DNA of 64,000 nt from HGM20899 sp964615195 (GCA_964615195.1 CAZTNG010000002.1:1-64000), one strand, 5' to 3'. Counted from the stretch's first letter, positions 27,473 to 37,274 are shown. Program-made: numbers and translations. The notes: a model not told the origin generated them from the sequence alone.

Positions 27473-27943
27473 TTATGCTTGCTGACTAGCTGCAGATGCT
27501 TGCTGCTTACGTTGCATATATATAGCATCAAAATTAAGAGGAGCTAAATTAAGTGGTGGGAATGTCGCTTTATTAACAAGACTAGAAATAACTTCTCTTG
27601 CATATGGGAAAAGAATGTTTGGTATAAATGCATTTAAGAAACCATCCAACTGCTCATTTGGAATATTTGCAATGTGGAATAAACCTGCTTGGTTAACCTC
27701 ACATACAAAAGCCACCTTGTCACCAAGTTCTGAAGTTATTGTAACACGTAATACTACTTCATAAACTTTCTTTTCTGCATCAATTTCTTTGTACTTAACA
27801 TCTAAATCTAACTTTGTTTCAGGCTTCCATTCCATTTGAAAAATTTCAGGAACATTTGGAGTTTCTAAAGAAATATCTTTGTTATAAACACGAAGAATTT
27901 CAAATTCAGGATTTTTTGATTGAGTATTCTGTTCATCAGCCAT
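27473..27943 (-). CDS. secB: Protein-export chaperone SecB
   Basis: 156 residues from ATG 27943, chosen because AAGGA lies about 10 nt upstream; an in-frame TTG at 27952 abuts that site. SecB features are clear: FEILRVYNKDISLETPNVPEIF, LDVK, CEVNQAGLF and the FPYAREVISSLV helix. The tetramer keeps preproteins unfolded and hands them to SecA, upstream of both the T2SS and pilus pathways encoded here. Co-oriented with gpsA 22 nt downstream. Confidence 0.96.
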   Translation of the reverse strand: MADEQNTQSKNPEFEILRVYNKDISLETPNVPEIFQMEWKPETKLDLDVKYKEIDAEKKVYEVVLRVTITSELGDKVAFVCEVNQAGLFHIANIPNEQLDGFLNAFIPNILFPYAREVISSLVNKATFPPLNLAPLNFDAIYMQRKQQASAASQQA

Positions 27944-27998
27944 GATGTACAATTCCTTATAATTATTAGTAAATTAAACGACAGTAATATATTCTATT

Positions 27999-28454
27999 TT
28001 ATTTTCTAGTTAAAGGTATATTATTATTCTTTAGTTCAAGGATACCACCAGTCAGCAAAAAAGTGTTTTTATATCCCGCTTTTTTAAGAACTTTAGCACA
28101 ATTATAAGATTGAGTATCATCATTATTTTGACTAACTACGATAATTCCATGCTTTTTGTACTTTTCTATGCGAGTATGCATGCCTTCTAGAATATCAGAC
28201 GCCAAAACATCAAGAGAACCATGTATATGTTCTTTTGAAAAATCTTCTTTAGATCTAATATCCACAAAAGTAGCGCCATCGTGATTTACCATTGTTGTTG
28301 CATTATTGAAATCAATAAATCTTATGCCATCAACAATAATATTTATTTGTAGCCAAATTATATATCCTAGACATACTAACCAACCCCCAGCAATAAGATA
28401 ATGCAACTTTGCAAAAGCAATAATTTCTGCTAAAGAAATCCCTAAACTTTCCAT
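27999..28454 (-). CDS. yibN: YibN-like membrane-anchored rhodanese-domain protein
   Basis: 151 residues. One N-terminal membrane segment (about 18-40) is followed by a rhodanese domain (ATFVDIRSKEDFSKEHIHGSLDV). The usual active loop CxxGxR is absent: the segment reads VVSQNNDDTQSYNC, so sulphur transfer by the normal mechanism is doubtful. E. coli YibN shows a similar altered loop. In E. coli the order is yibN-grxC-secB-gpsA; grxC is missing here. Confidence 0.85.
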   Translation of the reverse strand: MESLGISLAEIIAFAKLHYLIAGGWLVCLGYIIWLQINIIVDGIRFIDFNNATTMVNHDGATFVDIRSKEDFSKEHIHGSLDVLASDILEGMHTRIEKYKKHGIIVVSQNNDDTQSYNCAKVLKKAGYKNTFLLTGGILELKNNNIPLTRK

Positions 28455-28686
28455 ATATTAAAACCAATAATGTATTTAAAATAAAAGGCATCATATCATA
28501 ATGGGTATTCTTTGCCAAATTTAAAGAATATTTCCACTTCTCTCAATTTACAAATATATTCAAATCTATATTAGCCAATCAAATTTTCCACACATTTGTT
28601 CATTCAATAATGTTTATACTTGCCGAATTTAGTGTAAAATAGAACGGATAATATTTGTTTTATTTTGAATACAACGAGGAAATTCC

Positions 28687-30216
28687 ATGTCAAAAAAAAC
28701 TTTTGCACTCATTATTATGGACGGTTGGGGTTACAATACTGTAAAAGAATTTAACGCAGTAGCTAATGCAAAGACCCCTATTTTAAATAAATTAACAGAA
28801 AACTATGCTCATACTCTTATTTCTGCATCAGGCTTAGATGTAGGTTTGCCAGATGGACAAATGGGTAATTCTGAAGTTGGCCATACAAACATCGGCGCTG
28901 GACGTATCGTTTACCAAGACCTTACAAGAATTACTAAATCCATAAAAGATGGTGACTTTTTCACAAATGAAGCATTGTGTAAAGCAATTGACGGTGCAAA
29001 AGCCAAAGATAAAGCAGTTCATGTAATGGGACTAATGTCTCCTGGTGGTGTTCATAGTCACGAAGATCAAATCAAAGCTGTTTTTGAATTATGTGCCCAA
29101 AAAGGAATTAAAAAAGCATATTTCCACGCATTTACTGATGGCCGTGATGTTCCACCTCGCAGCGCTCAAAGTTCTATAGACGCGTTTGAAAAACTTTTTG
29201 CAAAATTGAAATGTGGTCGCTTTGCTTCTATGATTGGACGTTATTTTGCGATGGATAGAGATAACAGATGGGATCGTGTAGAACAAGCTTATGATTTAAT
29301 AACACAAGCTAGTTCATCATTCAAACCTTTTGCAACAGCATCTGATGCATTAAATGCAGCATATGAACGTGATGAAAATGATGAATTTGTAAAAGCATCT
29401 GTTATTGGTACACCTGTAACAATGGAAGATGGTGATTCATTAATATTTATGAATTTTAGAGCTGATAGAGCTCGACAAATATCAAGAGCTTTTGCTAATG
29501 ACGATTTTTCTGGATTTAATAGAAAGGTAAGACCTGCATTTACATCATTTGTTATGCTTACTGAATATGCAACTGATATTCAGGCTTCATGCGCTTACCC
29601 TCCATCAGATTTAGTTAATACTTTGGGAGAATGGTTATCTATTCATGACAAAACCCAACTTCGTATTTCAGAAACAGAAAAGTATGCTCATGTAACTTTC
29701 TTCTTTAATGGTGGAGTTGAAAACCAATTCCCTGGTGAAGACCGTACATTAATTCAAAGTCCTAAAGTTGCAACATATGATCTTCAACCAGAAATGAGTT
29801 CTGCCGAACTTACTGATAAACTTTGTTCAGCAATTGAAAGTGCTAAATATGATCTTATAATTTGTAACTATCCTAATGGTGATATGGTAGGACATACAGG
29901 GATATATGAAGCTGCGGTAAAAGCTTGTGAAGCTGTAGACTCATGTATAGGTAAAGTAATTGAATCATTAAAGAAAGTAAACGGAGAATGTTTAATTACA
30001 GCTGACCATGGAAATGCTGAAAGAATGAAGGATTTAAATACAGGAGTTGCATATACTGCACATACAAATCTTCCTGTACCTTTAATATACTTTGGAAGAA
30101 AGGCTGAAGCTGTTCAAGGTGGAAAATTATCTGATCTTGCACCAACAATTCTTAATTTAATAGGCATGCCTGTTCCAAAAGAAATGACTGGTAAAGCTCT
30201 ATTTAAACTTAAGTAA
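28687..30216 (+). CDS. gpmI: 2,3-bisphosphoglycerate-independent phosphoglycerate mutase
   Basis: 509 residues. Alkaline-phosphatase fold with metal site LIIMDGWG, the phosphoserine loop GNSEVGHTNIGAGR, FTDGRDVPPRS, and the second metal set ITADHGNAE. It converts 3- and 2-phosphoglycerate in glycolysis using Mn2+. CGAGGA lies 6-8 nt before the ATG. envC follows after 23 nt, the conserved gpmI-envC pair. Confidence 0.97.
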   Translation: MSKKTFALIIMDGWGYNTVKEFNAVANAKTPILNKLTENYAHTLISASGLDVGLPDGQMGNSEVGHTNIGAGRIVYQDLTRITKSIKDGDFFTNEALCKAIDGAKAKDKAVHVMGLMSPGGVHSHEDQIKAVFELCAQKGIKKAYFHAFTDGRDVPPRSAQSSIDAFEKLFAKLKCGRFASMIGRYFAMDRDNRWDRVEQAYDLITQASSSFKPFATASDALNAAYERDENDEFVKASVIGTPVTMEDGDSLIFMNFRADRARQISRAFANDDFSGFNRKVRPAFTSFVMLTEYATDIQASCAYPPSDLVNTLGEWLSIHDKTQLRISETEKYAHVTFFFNGGVENQFPGEDRTLIQSPKVATYDLQPEMSSAELTDKLCSAIESAKYDLIICNYPNGDMVGHTGIYEAAVKACEAVDSCIGKVIESLKKVNGECLITADHGNAERMKDLNTGVAYTAHTNLPVPLIYFGRKAEAVQGGKLSDLAPTILNLIGMPVPKEMTGKALFKLK

Positions 30217-30239
30217 AAATAACAGATAGCATACATACG

Positions 30240-31514
30240 ATGCTAAAAAAAATAAGTTCTCCAGAAATGAAAGTAAAATTTTGGAGAACTTTACTAAATA
30301 CAATAATACTTTTATGCATTTGTGATTTCATTTGCACAGAGGTTTTGTATGCTCAAGAAAAATCAATTCTTGAACTCAAAAAAGATATTCAACAGTCAGA
30401 TCAAATTATAAAATCATACGAAAATGATTTAAATCAAATAAAAAATGAAAGATCCTCATGCGAAAGAAAAATATCTAAATTAAATAATGAACTATTAATC
30501 ACCAATAAAAAAATCGAAACAGTACAGCTCCAAAAAAAATCACTTATAGAAGAAAGCCAAATAATACAAACACAATTGAAAGCTGAACAGCAACGACTTC
30601 AGGTTTTAATAAAACATATGTACATGATTGGGACTAATTCAGGAACCAAAATTTTACTAAACAATGACGATCCTAATACTAATAGTCGCTATCTAATATA
30701 TTATAGCTATCTGTTAAATATTAAAACAGAATTACTTAATAATATTAAAAGCAAACAATTTCAAATAAACCAAAAACAACAAATTTTGAATGAAAAAACA
30801 CAAGAATTATTATTATTACAACAAAATTATAATAAAAACCAAAAACAATTAGAAACGGAAAAACAAATCAAATTAAAAAATGAGGATAAATTAAAATTAA
30901 CTTTATCTTCAGAAAAAAAGAAAATTCAACAAATGCAAATTGCTTTAAATAAATTGCAAAAAGAAATGGAAGATAACCAACAAAAAATTAAAACTTCTAG
31001 AAGAATAAAAAATGAACAAGATATTATCCAAGCAAGAAAAAAAGCTTTAGATGAAGGAAAGAACCAAGATATAGCAGAGCAAGAGGAAAAACGAAGACAA
31101 CAAATAAATACACCTCATGGACTTAGCGAACTAAAAGGAAAGCTTCCGTGGCCTTTGAAAGGAAGTATAATTAGAAACTTTGGTCAAACACGAAATGGTG
31201 ATATCACTTGGAAAGGGTTATTATTATCAGCAGCTTCTAAGGAAAAAATTGTCGCAATAGCCTCAGGTGACGTTCTATATTCAGGTTGGCTCAATGGCTT
31301 GGGGAATATAGTAGTTATAGACCATGGCAACAATTATATAAGTTTGTATGGCAATAACTATAGTATTTTACCTAAAACAGGTACACAAGTACGATCAGGT
31401 GATACTATTGCCTATGCAGGTAATAGTGGAGATATGAAAGCAAATAGCTTATATTTTGAAATAAGATACCAGGGGATACCTTTAGACCCTAACAAATGGT
31501 TAAAACCGAAATAA
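30240..31514 (+). CDS. envC: Murein hydrolase activator EnvC
   Basis: 424 residues. An N-terminal signal/membrane segment (about 16-38) precedes a long coiled coil (about 40-285, Lys/Gln/Glu-rich) and a C-terminal LytM (M23) domain (about 300-424). The domain keeps GLGNIVVIDHGNNYISLYG but lost zinc ligands: the HxxxD position reads WKGLL and the HxH reads YGNN. This is the EnvC pattern: it cannot cut wall itself but activates amidases at the division site. The ribosome site is weak, implying coupling to gpmI. Confidence 0.9.
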   Translation: MLKKISSPEMKVKFWRTLLNTIILLCICDFICTEVLYAQEKSILELKKDIQQSDQIIKSYENDLNQIKNERSSCERKISKLNNELLITNKKIETVQLQKKSLIEESQIIQTQLKAEQQRLQVLIKHMYMIGTNSGTKILLNNDDPNTNSRYLIYYSYLLNIKTELLNNIKSKQFQINQKQQILNEKTQELLLLQQNYNKNQKQLETEKQIKLKNEDKLKLTLSSEKKKIQQMQIALNKLQKEMEDNQQKIKTSRRIKNEQDIIQARKKALDEGKNQDIAEQEEKRRQQINTPHGLSELKGKLPWPLKGSIIRNFGQTRNGDITWKGLLLSAASKEKIVAIASGDVLYSGWLNGLGNIVVIDHGNNYISLYGNNYSILPKTGTQVRSGDTIAYAGNSGDMKANSLYFEIRYQGIPLDPNKWLKPK

Positions 31515-31612
31515 AATCTCTATATTTGTTAGCACAATTTATATATAGTAATACTCATACATAATCACTTATATTGAAAACATTACATAATTTTTTATAT
31601 AATAGAGATTTT
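31513..31612 (+). other. 11-bp inverted repeat with long loop after envC
   Basis: aaaatctctat (31513-31523, overlapping the last codons' trailing bases) pairs perfectly with atagagatttt (31602-31612) across a 78-nt AT-rich loop, and the second arm ends in TTTTTT. It could close a large 3' structure that ends the envC transcript, or be chance. Confidence 0.35.
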
Positions 31613-31730
31613 TTACAAAAGTGATAGAATGCAAAATATATTTTTATAAAAGTTTGTTTTATGTAAAGTAAAATGCTATTTATATTGCTTGTAAATTAGA
31701 TTCTCTACAAATTTATTAAGGATTCACATA

Positions 31731-32123
31731 ATGCGATTAACAATTTTTCACAATCCTGAACCTGAGCCCTTATGGGAAAACAGTCTAATTAAATTGATAC
31801 ACCCATTTAGCTACGACGCGCTTACTCAGTTAGGAGATGTTCATGTGGCTGTATTTAATGATGGAGTTGTAGGAATTTCTGTTTCAAAAGATAATGAAAT
31901 CATATATTTAAAAGTTAGGGACATAACTAGACGTCGCGGTGTCGGCAAATATCTTATTGAAGAAACTGTTAAATTTGTAACAAAAGCGCAAAATATTGTT
32001 ACCATTAATATCAAAAATTTTCCATCTCAAGAAGTAGATGGATTAATCTATTTTTTAGAAATGCAAGGTTTTATACAGGATAAGAATTACTCTGATTTAT
32101 ACGTTTTCTCTAGTAACGATTAA
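31731..32123 (+). CDS. panZ: PanD maturation/regulatory acetyltransferase-fold protein PanZ (PanM)
   Basis: 130 residues (E. coli 127). A GNAT fold with the acetyl-CoA loop in LKVRDITRRRGVGKYLIEE, which closely matches E. coli PanZ (VREVTRRRGVGQYLLEE). PanZ with acyl-CoA triggers self-cleavage of pro-PanD, aspartate decarboxylase, for pantothenate synthesis. No panD is in the window. AAGGA lies 9 nt before the ATG; single gene. Confidence 0.85.
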   Translation: MRLTIFHNPEPEPLWENSLIKLIHPFSYDALTQLGDVHVAVFNDGVVGISVSKDNEIIYLKVRDITRRRGVGKYLIEETVKFVTKAQNIVTINIKNFPSQEVDGLIYFLEMQGFIQDKNYSDLYVFSSND

Positions 32124-32180
32124 ATTAAAACATTACTACCTAATTATTGCATTTATTATCAATAATTACACTGTAAATTA

Positions 32181-32225
32181 ATGAACCCACTATATATAGC
32201 ACATAGCCAATAATAATGGGTTCAT
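32181..32225 (-). terminator. Possible terminator of glpX
   Basis: A 9-bp perfect stem (atgaaccca / tgggttcat) with a 27-nt loop, 24 nt past the glpX stop. The following minus-strand tract (TAATTTA) is a poor U-run, so this is tentative. It lies between convergent panZ and glpX. Confidence 0.4.
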
Positions 32226-32248
32226 AGATGTCTGAAATTTAATAAAAA

Positions 32249-33271
32249 CTATTTACTATCTTTACCAAAAACCAACTCATATAAAGTAGGCGATTTTTTA
32301 TCTAAAGTATGTAAAGATTTAATTCTTCTAATTGTTTTAGATTGACCACGAATTAATAATGTTTCAGTAGTAGCTAAATTACCTTTCAATGTTATTCCAT
32401 CCAATAAATCACCTTTAGTAATACCTGTAACAGAAATAATAACGCTATCTGTCCTAACCATATCTTCAAGCTTTAAGACAGTCATTGGCTCAATACCCAT
32501 AGCCTTACAGCGCTCAATTTCATTTTTACCATATTCTACGTTTTCTGGAGTATCACCTTTTGCAATATGTCTAGGAATAAGTTTAGCTTGCATATCACCA
32601 TCTAATGCTCTTGTAACAGCAGCACTAATTACACCTTCTGGTGCGCCACCTATGCAATATAAAAAATCAATATCATTATCTGGCATACATGTTAAAACTG
32701 AAGCTGCCACATCTCCATCAGGTATAGCAAAAACTCTTAAACCCATTTCTTGCATCATTCTTATAGCTTTTTCATGTCTTGGTTTTGCTAAAGTTACACA
32801 TGTAACATCTGAGAATTTTTTTCCTACTGCACGAGCAATTCTATAAATATTTTCTTCTAATGGCATGTTGAGATCAATTACACCTTTAGCATTTGACCCA
32901 ACAAGTAGCTTTTCCATATACATATCTGGAGCTTTCAAAAATCCATCTTTTTCACTTGCAGCTAAAACTGCAACAGCATTCGCTTGTCCCATAGCTGTCA
33001 TTCTTGTTCCATCTATTGGATCTACTGCAATATCTATTGGATAATCACCTTTACCTAAACGTTCACCTATGTAAAGCATTGGGGCTTCATCTATTTCGCC
33101 TTCGCCAATTACTATTTCTCCTGAAATATTAACCTCATTTAACATATAACGCATAGCTTTAACAGCTGCCTCATCGGCTGACATTTTATCTCCTCTTCCC
33201 AACCAATGATATCCAGCTAAAGCCGCAGCTTCAGTTACGCGGCAAAATTCTAATGATAATTCTCTTTTCAT
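32249..33271 (-). CDS. glpX: Fructose-1,6-bisphosphatase class II
   Basis: 340 residues, family length. GEGEIDEAPMLYIGE and the metal/phosphate motif AVDPIDGTRM define the class II (GlpX) enzyme, with IGGAPEGVISAAV farther on. It makes fructose-6-phosphate in gluconeogenesis. AGGA lies 8 nt before the ATG. The family member is not next to glpFK here, so its role is likely gluconeogenic rather than glycerol-linked. pckA elsewhere in the window feeds the same route. Confidence 0.95.
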   Translation of the reverse strand: MKRELSLEFCRVTEAAALAGYHWLGRGDKMSADEAAVKAMRYMLNEVNISGEIVIGEGEIDEAPMLYIGERLGKGDYPIDIAVDPIDGTRMTAMGQANAVAVLAASEKDGFLKAPDMYMEKLLVGSNAKGVIDLNMPLEENIYRIARAVGKKFSDVTCVTLAKPRHEKAIRMMQEMGLRVFAIPDGDVAASVLTCMPDNDIDFLYCIGGAPEGVISAAVTRALDGDMQAKLIPRHIAKGDTPENVEYGKNEIERCKAMGIEPMTVLKLEDMVRTDSVIISVTGITKGDLLDGITLKGNLATTETLLIRGQSKTIRRIKSLHTLDKKSPTLYELVFGKDSK

Positions 33272-33389
33272 AAATCCAATCCTAGAAAGCAGTAATAGAC
33301 TATCTCATTTTTATTAAATGATACAGATAATAGCTGTATTTTAGCACTATCTTAAAAAGATTACGCTTATTTTTAATGCAAACAAGATA

Positions 33390-34739
33390 TTACATACTAG
33401 CAACTTTTAATTCATCAAACAAAATAGAACCACAATTAATATTTTGCCTTTCATCATAATCAGTACCCAAAGCAATTATTCTATTAGCAAATAAATCCTT
33501 AACATTACCTGCTATAGTTATACCCTTAACAGGATATTGGATAATTCCTGATTCGACATAAAATCCACAAGCCCCATATGAAAAATCACCTGTAACTTGG
33601 TTTAATCCATGCCCCATTGTCTCCGTTATAATTAATCCTTTATCCATTAACTTTAACAATTCTGCATAACCATATTCAATTTTTCGATTATCTCTAACCA
33701 AAACATTACCTAAAAAACCACTGTGTCCATTAGTTTTCATACCTAATTTTCTTGCGCTGTAACTTGAAAGTAGATAACTTTCCACATAGCCTTCATGAAT
33801 TAATGGGTGAGCTACTGTTTTAACACCTTCATTATCACTTGTTGAGGAATACAGTGATCTTTTTATTAATGGGTCGATATCAATATTTAACCAATCACTT
33901 ACAACTTTAGTATGCAAAGAAGATGAGAGGAAAGAAGAATGTTTATACTGAGCAGACCCTCCTAAAGCAGATATTATTGAAAACAAAAAACTTTCTGCTA
34001 TATCTCTTCTTAAGATGACGGGATAATTTCCAGTTGCAAATTTATGTGCACCCAACATCCCTACTGTTTCAGATATTGCTTCATCAGCTATTTTTTCACA
34101 ACTCCACAATCTTGAAAAATCAGTGGAACAATGTCCTGACCCATTGTTTTCCATTTTTCCATCCAATTCTCCAATTAAATTAACATTTAGTGCAAAAAAA
34201 GAGTTGGGTTCACTAATAACAAAATTATTAGAATTTGCTAAAACTGAAATTCCATAACTTGATGAAAAACTTGAACCATTGGATATTTTTATTCGGTCAT
34301 CCTTTGACATTGCTATATTCTCTAAATTTAAAGCAATATCAAATGCCTCAATTGGATCTGATTCTCTAGGGTAAAACAATTCTAAATCAAATTGTTCTTT
34401 TATTAAATCTTCTGTTTCTGGTATACCTGAACAATCATCTGAAGCTGTATAATCCGACAAATTTAGCGCAGCAATTACCGAATTTGTAACAGCTTCATTA
34501 GACATATCAGTTGTAATTGCGGAACCTTTTCTTCCATTTTTATACACAACGACTTCTAGAGATCTATTTTTTGAAAATTTTATATTTTCCTGATGACCAT
34601 TTCTGCATGTAACAGACAATCCCGTTGATTTTAAAATTGAAATTTCTGCTTGATCAGCTCCTTTTGACACTGCAAATTCAACAGTACTAGAAGCCAAATT
34701 CTCTAATTCCATTTGTTCTTTAATAATTCGTTTTTTCAT
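33390..34739 (-). CDS. pmbA: TldE/PmbA metalloprotease subunit
   Basis: 449 residues. It has the TldD/PmbA fold but no HExxxH zinc site, as expected for TldE. Conserved blocks: LHTKVVSDWLNI, LSSYSARKLGMKTNGHSG, MGHGLNQVTGDFSYGACGFYVESG and YPVKGITIAGN. With TldD it forms a heterodimeric protease that trims unfolded peptides (microcin B17 precursor, CcdA in E. coli). The first ATG lacks a clear ribosome site; an ATG at 34712 is an alternative. Divergent from yjgA, the conserved arrangement. Confidence 0.94.
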   Translation of the reverse strand: MKKRIIKEQMELENLASSTVEFAVSKGADQAEISILKSTGLSVTCRNGHQENIKFSKNRSLEVVVYKNGRKGSAITTDMSNEAVTNSVIAALNLSDYTASDDCSGIPETEDLIKEQFDLELFYPRESDPIEAFDIALNLENIAMSKDDRIKISNGSSFSSSYGISVLANSNNFVISEPNSFFALNVNLIGELDGKMENNGSGHCSTDFSRLWSCEKIADEAISETVGMLGAHKFATGNYPVILRRDIAESFLFSIISALGGSAQYKHSSFLSSSLHTKVVSDWLNIDIDPLIKRSLYSSTSDNEGVKTVAHPLIHEGYVESYLLSSYSARKLGMKTNGHSGFLGNVLVRDNRKIEYGYAELLKLMDKGLIITETMGHGLNQVTGDFSYGACGFYVESGIIQYPVKGITIAGNVKDLFANRIIALGTDYDERQNINCGSILFDELKVASM

Positions 34740-34813
34740 AACTAATCAATCTAAAAGCCAAGACATTAATAATATGATAGAATACACTATAATTAGATAA
34801 GGATCTTTAATAC

Positions 34814-35359
34814 ATGTTACAAGATGATATAAATTTTTCTGATATCGATGACGATGATGACAATTGGGTATCAAAAAGTTCAGTTAAACGCTATGGCAAG
34901 CATTTAAGAGACATCGGCGCACAAATTATAGCGCTTTCACAATCAGAATTCGATCGACTCCCTTTTGACGATGACGATTCACTTAAAGACGTTTGTTTAG
35001 CAGCAAGGAAAATGAAACCACATTCCGAAGAACTTCGTAGGGAATTATTGCATATAGAATCTCTATTAAGAAATAGAGAAGATTACATAAAGCAATACGA
35101 AGACGCTCTTAAGGCGATTGCTAGCACAATGGTTGCAGGGAATGCTACCTTTCATAGACTTGAAGAAATACGTACAAAATTGGTAGATGAAGGGATTCCT
35201 GAAATTAACAATCTCATGTCTCAACATCTAGAATTAGATCGACAAAAATTAAGATCTCTAGTTTCGAAGGCGCAGAAAGAAATGAACGATCCTGAAAAAA
35301 ATTCTGATAAAAAATCTTATAAAGAACTTTTTAAATATCTTAAACAAAATTTACAGTAG
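34814..35359 (+). CDS. darP: Ribosome-associated protein DarP/YjgA
   Basis: 181 residues (E. coli YjgA 183). Acidic start (DIDDDDDNWVSKSSVKRYGKHLRDIG), then a helical bundle with RLPFDDDDSLKDVCLAARKMKPHSEELRRELLHIESLLR, typical of the family. It binds late 50S precursors and helps mature the peptidyl-transferase centre. AAGGA precedes the ATG. Divergent from pmbA and 8 nt upstream of a rhodanese gene. Confidence 0.93.
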   Translation: MLQDDINFSDIDDDDDNWVSKSSVKRYGKHLRDIGAQIIALSQSEFDRLPFDDDDSLKDVCLAARKMKPHSEELRRELLHIESLLRNREDYIKQYEDALKAIASTMVAGNATFHRLEEIRTKLVDEGIPEINNLMSQHLELDRQKLRSLVSKAQKEMNDPEKNSDKKSYKELFKYLKQNLQ

Positions 35360-35367
35360 GATTTAAT

Positions 35368-35703
35368 ATGACTAAATTAATGTTATTGATTAATATAATG
35401 CTACTTTCATTATGTTCATCTATTGCTTTTGGTGCTGATTATTTTATTGATGTTCGTTCAAACAAAGAATACGTTGAAGATCATATTCCAGGTAATCTCA
35501 ATATTGTTCACTCTGATATTCTGCAAGGAGTAAAAGCTCATAATATACAGACTAGTGACCATATATACATATATTGTAGATCTGGTAAAAGAGCTTCAAT
35601 TGCTCAAAAAACATTAAATGACGCAGGCTATCACAATACAACTAACCTTGGCGGTATTGAAGATGCTAGAAAATTCCTTGCAACTTACAACACAGATAAA
35701 TAG
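35368..35703 (+). CDS. Periplasmic PspE-like rhodanese (thiosulfate sulfurtransferase)
   Basis: 111 residues. Signal peptide about 1-22 (SIAFG|AD), then a single rhodanese domain: FIDVRSNKEYVEDHIPGNLNI and an intact active loop with Cys in YCRSGKRA. The protein should act on sulphur donors in the periplasm. Close in build to E. coli PspE, but the context (after darP) differs, so I give no symbol. AGGA lies 6-7 nt before the ATG. Confidence 0.85.
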   Translation: MTKLMLLINIMLLSLCSSIAFGADYFIDVRSNKEYVEDHIPGNLNIVHSDILQGVKAHNIQTSDHIYIYCRSGKRASIAQKTLNDAGYHNTTNLGGIEDARKFLATYNTDK

Positions 35704-35709
35704 GAATTT

Positions 35710-35737
35710 ACGCCTATAAGAGCTAAATTATAGGCGT
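35710..35737 (+). terminator. Terminator after the periplasmic rhodanese gene
   Basis: A 9-bp perfect stem (acgcctata / tataggcgt) with a 10-nt loop is followed by TTTT on the plus strand, 7 nt past the stop codon. On the minus strand, after tldD, no U-run follows. Confidence 0.85.
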
Positions 35738-35747
35738 TTTTAAATTA

Positions 35748-37271
35748 TTATTTGGTACCACCTATTGTAATATCTTCTATTCTTAGCATAGGTTGACCTA
35801 TACCAACCGGCACTGATTGGCCTGCTTTTCCACAATAACCACAACCCTTATCAAATTTTAAATTATCACCAACCATGGTGATTTTTTTCATTTCATCTAA
35901 ACAATTACCAATTAGTGTTACACCTTTAACAGGATATTGTATTTTACCATTTTCAACGTAATAAGCTTCACTAGCTGTAAAAGTAAAATTACCTGAAGTA
36001 GGATCAACTTGTCCACCGTTAAAGTTAACAGCATAAATTCCTTGATCCAAACTAGATATTATCTCTTCAGGTTTACTTTTTCCTGGCTTTAAATATGTAT
36101 TAGTCATTCTCGGTATTGGAGCCATTTTAAAACTAGACCTTCTACCATTACCTGTTGAAGAAGTTTTCATTAAATTGGCATTAAGTTTGTCATACATAAC
36201 TGCTTTAAAGACGCCATTTTCTATAAGTACATTTTCTGCTGATGGTGTTCCTTCACTATCGAAATTATTGGTGCCAGTTCTTCCCAATAACGTTCCATCA
36301 TCGACTACAGTACATAAATCAGAAGCTACATACTGACCTAGTTTACCAGCAAAAACAGACGATGACTTTCTTATTGCATCTCCCTCTAATCCATGTCCAA
36401 CAGCTTCATGAATTAATACAGCAGGCCATCCAGACGCAAGAACAACAGGCATTTTTGCAGCTACAGCTTCTCTTGCATTAAGATTTACTATAGCTGATCT
36501 AACAGCATCTCTAGCAATAGCTAAATACCGCTTTTCAAAAGATACTATATTTGATGTGTCCGTAATATCTACAATGTAATTATCTGGAAGTACAGGAACA
36601 AGCTCCTCAAAATAGCTATAATTTCCAACAATAGCACTTGATGAGTGACCGTTCTCTCTCTCACCATTTTTTTCCACAATAATTGTACATCTCATTGTAG
36701 TTTTTGGTTTTATGTCAGCTGCTAATACTCCATCTGTTGTGGCAACCAAACTATGAACATAACTTGTACTAACAGAAGCTGTTACTCTTACAACTCTACT
36801 ATCTAATTTATGCGCAAAATTATCTATTTCTCTAAGGATTTCAGTTTTTCTAGCTCTTGTTATAGACAACATCGGATTTAAATTATCATATAAAAAATTA
36901 TTTTCCCTGAACACACAAAGATCAGCAGAACCTGCACCTTGTAATCTTGATATTGAACTAGCAGCTCGTATTGTTTGATCCAAAGCTCTTTCATTAATCT
37001 CGTCTGAAAAAGCTAAAGCTGTCTTTTCTCCAATTACACCTCTAACCCCAAATCCTTGAGAAATACTAAATGCTCCATTTTTTACAATATGATCATCAAG
37101 TCCCCACCCTTCTTTAATTGAATGTTGAAAATATATATCTCCAAAATCAATTGCTTTACCATTTAATTTTGCTAACATTTTTTCGATGTAACTTAAATCC
37201 AAATTGTTAGCAATCAAAATCTTCTCTTCAACTTTTTTTATAATTTCATTATTCTGATTCAAGATAAACAC
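35748..37271 (-). CDS. tldD: Zinc metalloprotease TldD
   Basis: 507 residues. The zinc motif HEAVGHGLEGDAI (HExxxH) is intact, as are DGTLLGRTGTNNFDSEGTPS and GGQVDPTSGNFTFTASEAYYVENG. It is the catalytic partner of PmbA/TldE. The N-terminus is about 14 residues longer than in E. coli. The GTG at 37271 has no clear ribosome site; a TTG at 37262 has AGGTG about 6 nt upstream and may be the true start. It follows nit by 3 nt. Confidence 0.94.
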   Translation of the reverse strand: MFILNQNNEIIKKVEEKILIANNLDLSYIEKMLAKLNGKAIDFGDIYFQHSIKEGWGLDDHIVKNGAFSISQGFGVRGVIGEKTALAFSDEINERALDQTIRAASSISRLQGAGSADLCVFRENNFLYDNLNPMLSITRARKTEILREIDNFAHKLDSRVVRVTASVSTSYVHSLVATTDGVLAADIKPKTTMRCTIIVEKNGERENGHSSSAIVGNYSYFEELVPVLPDNYIVDITDTSNIVSFEKRYLAIARDAVRSAIVNLNAREAVAAKMPVVLASGWPAVLIHEAVGHGLEGDAIRKSSSVFAGKLGQYVASDLCTVVDDGTLLGRTGTNNFDSEGTPSAENVLIENGVFKAVMYDKLNANLMKTSSTGNGRRSSFKMAPIPRMTNTYLKPGKSKPEEIISSLDQGIYAVNFNGGQVDPTSGNFTFTASEAYYVENGKIQYPVKGVTLIGNCLDEMKKITMVGDNLKFDKGCGYCGKAGQSVPVGIGQPMLRIEDITIGGTK

Positions 37272-37274
37272 CTA

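Noticed and set aside
33321..33339. ATACAG-N7-CTGTAT inverted repeat upstream of glpX, considered as a LexA site
   Set aside because: Half-sites are in the opposite order to a LexA box (CTGT...ACAG). It could be another operator but there is no further support.
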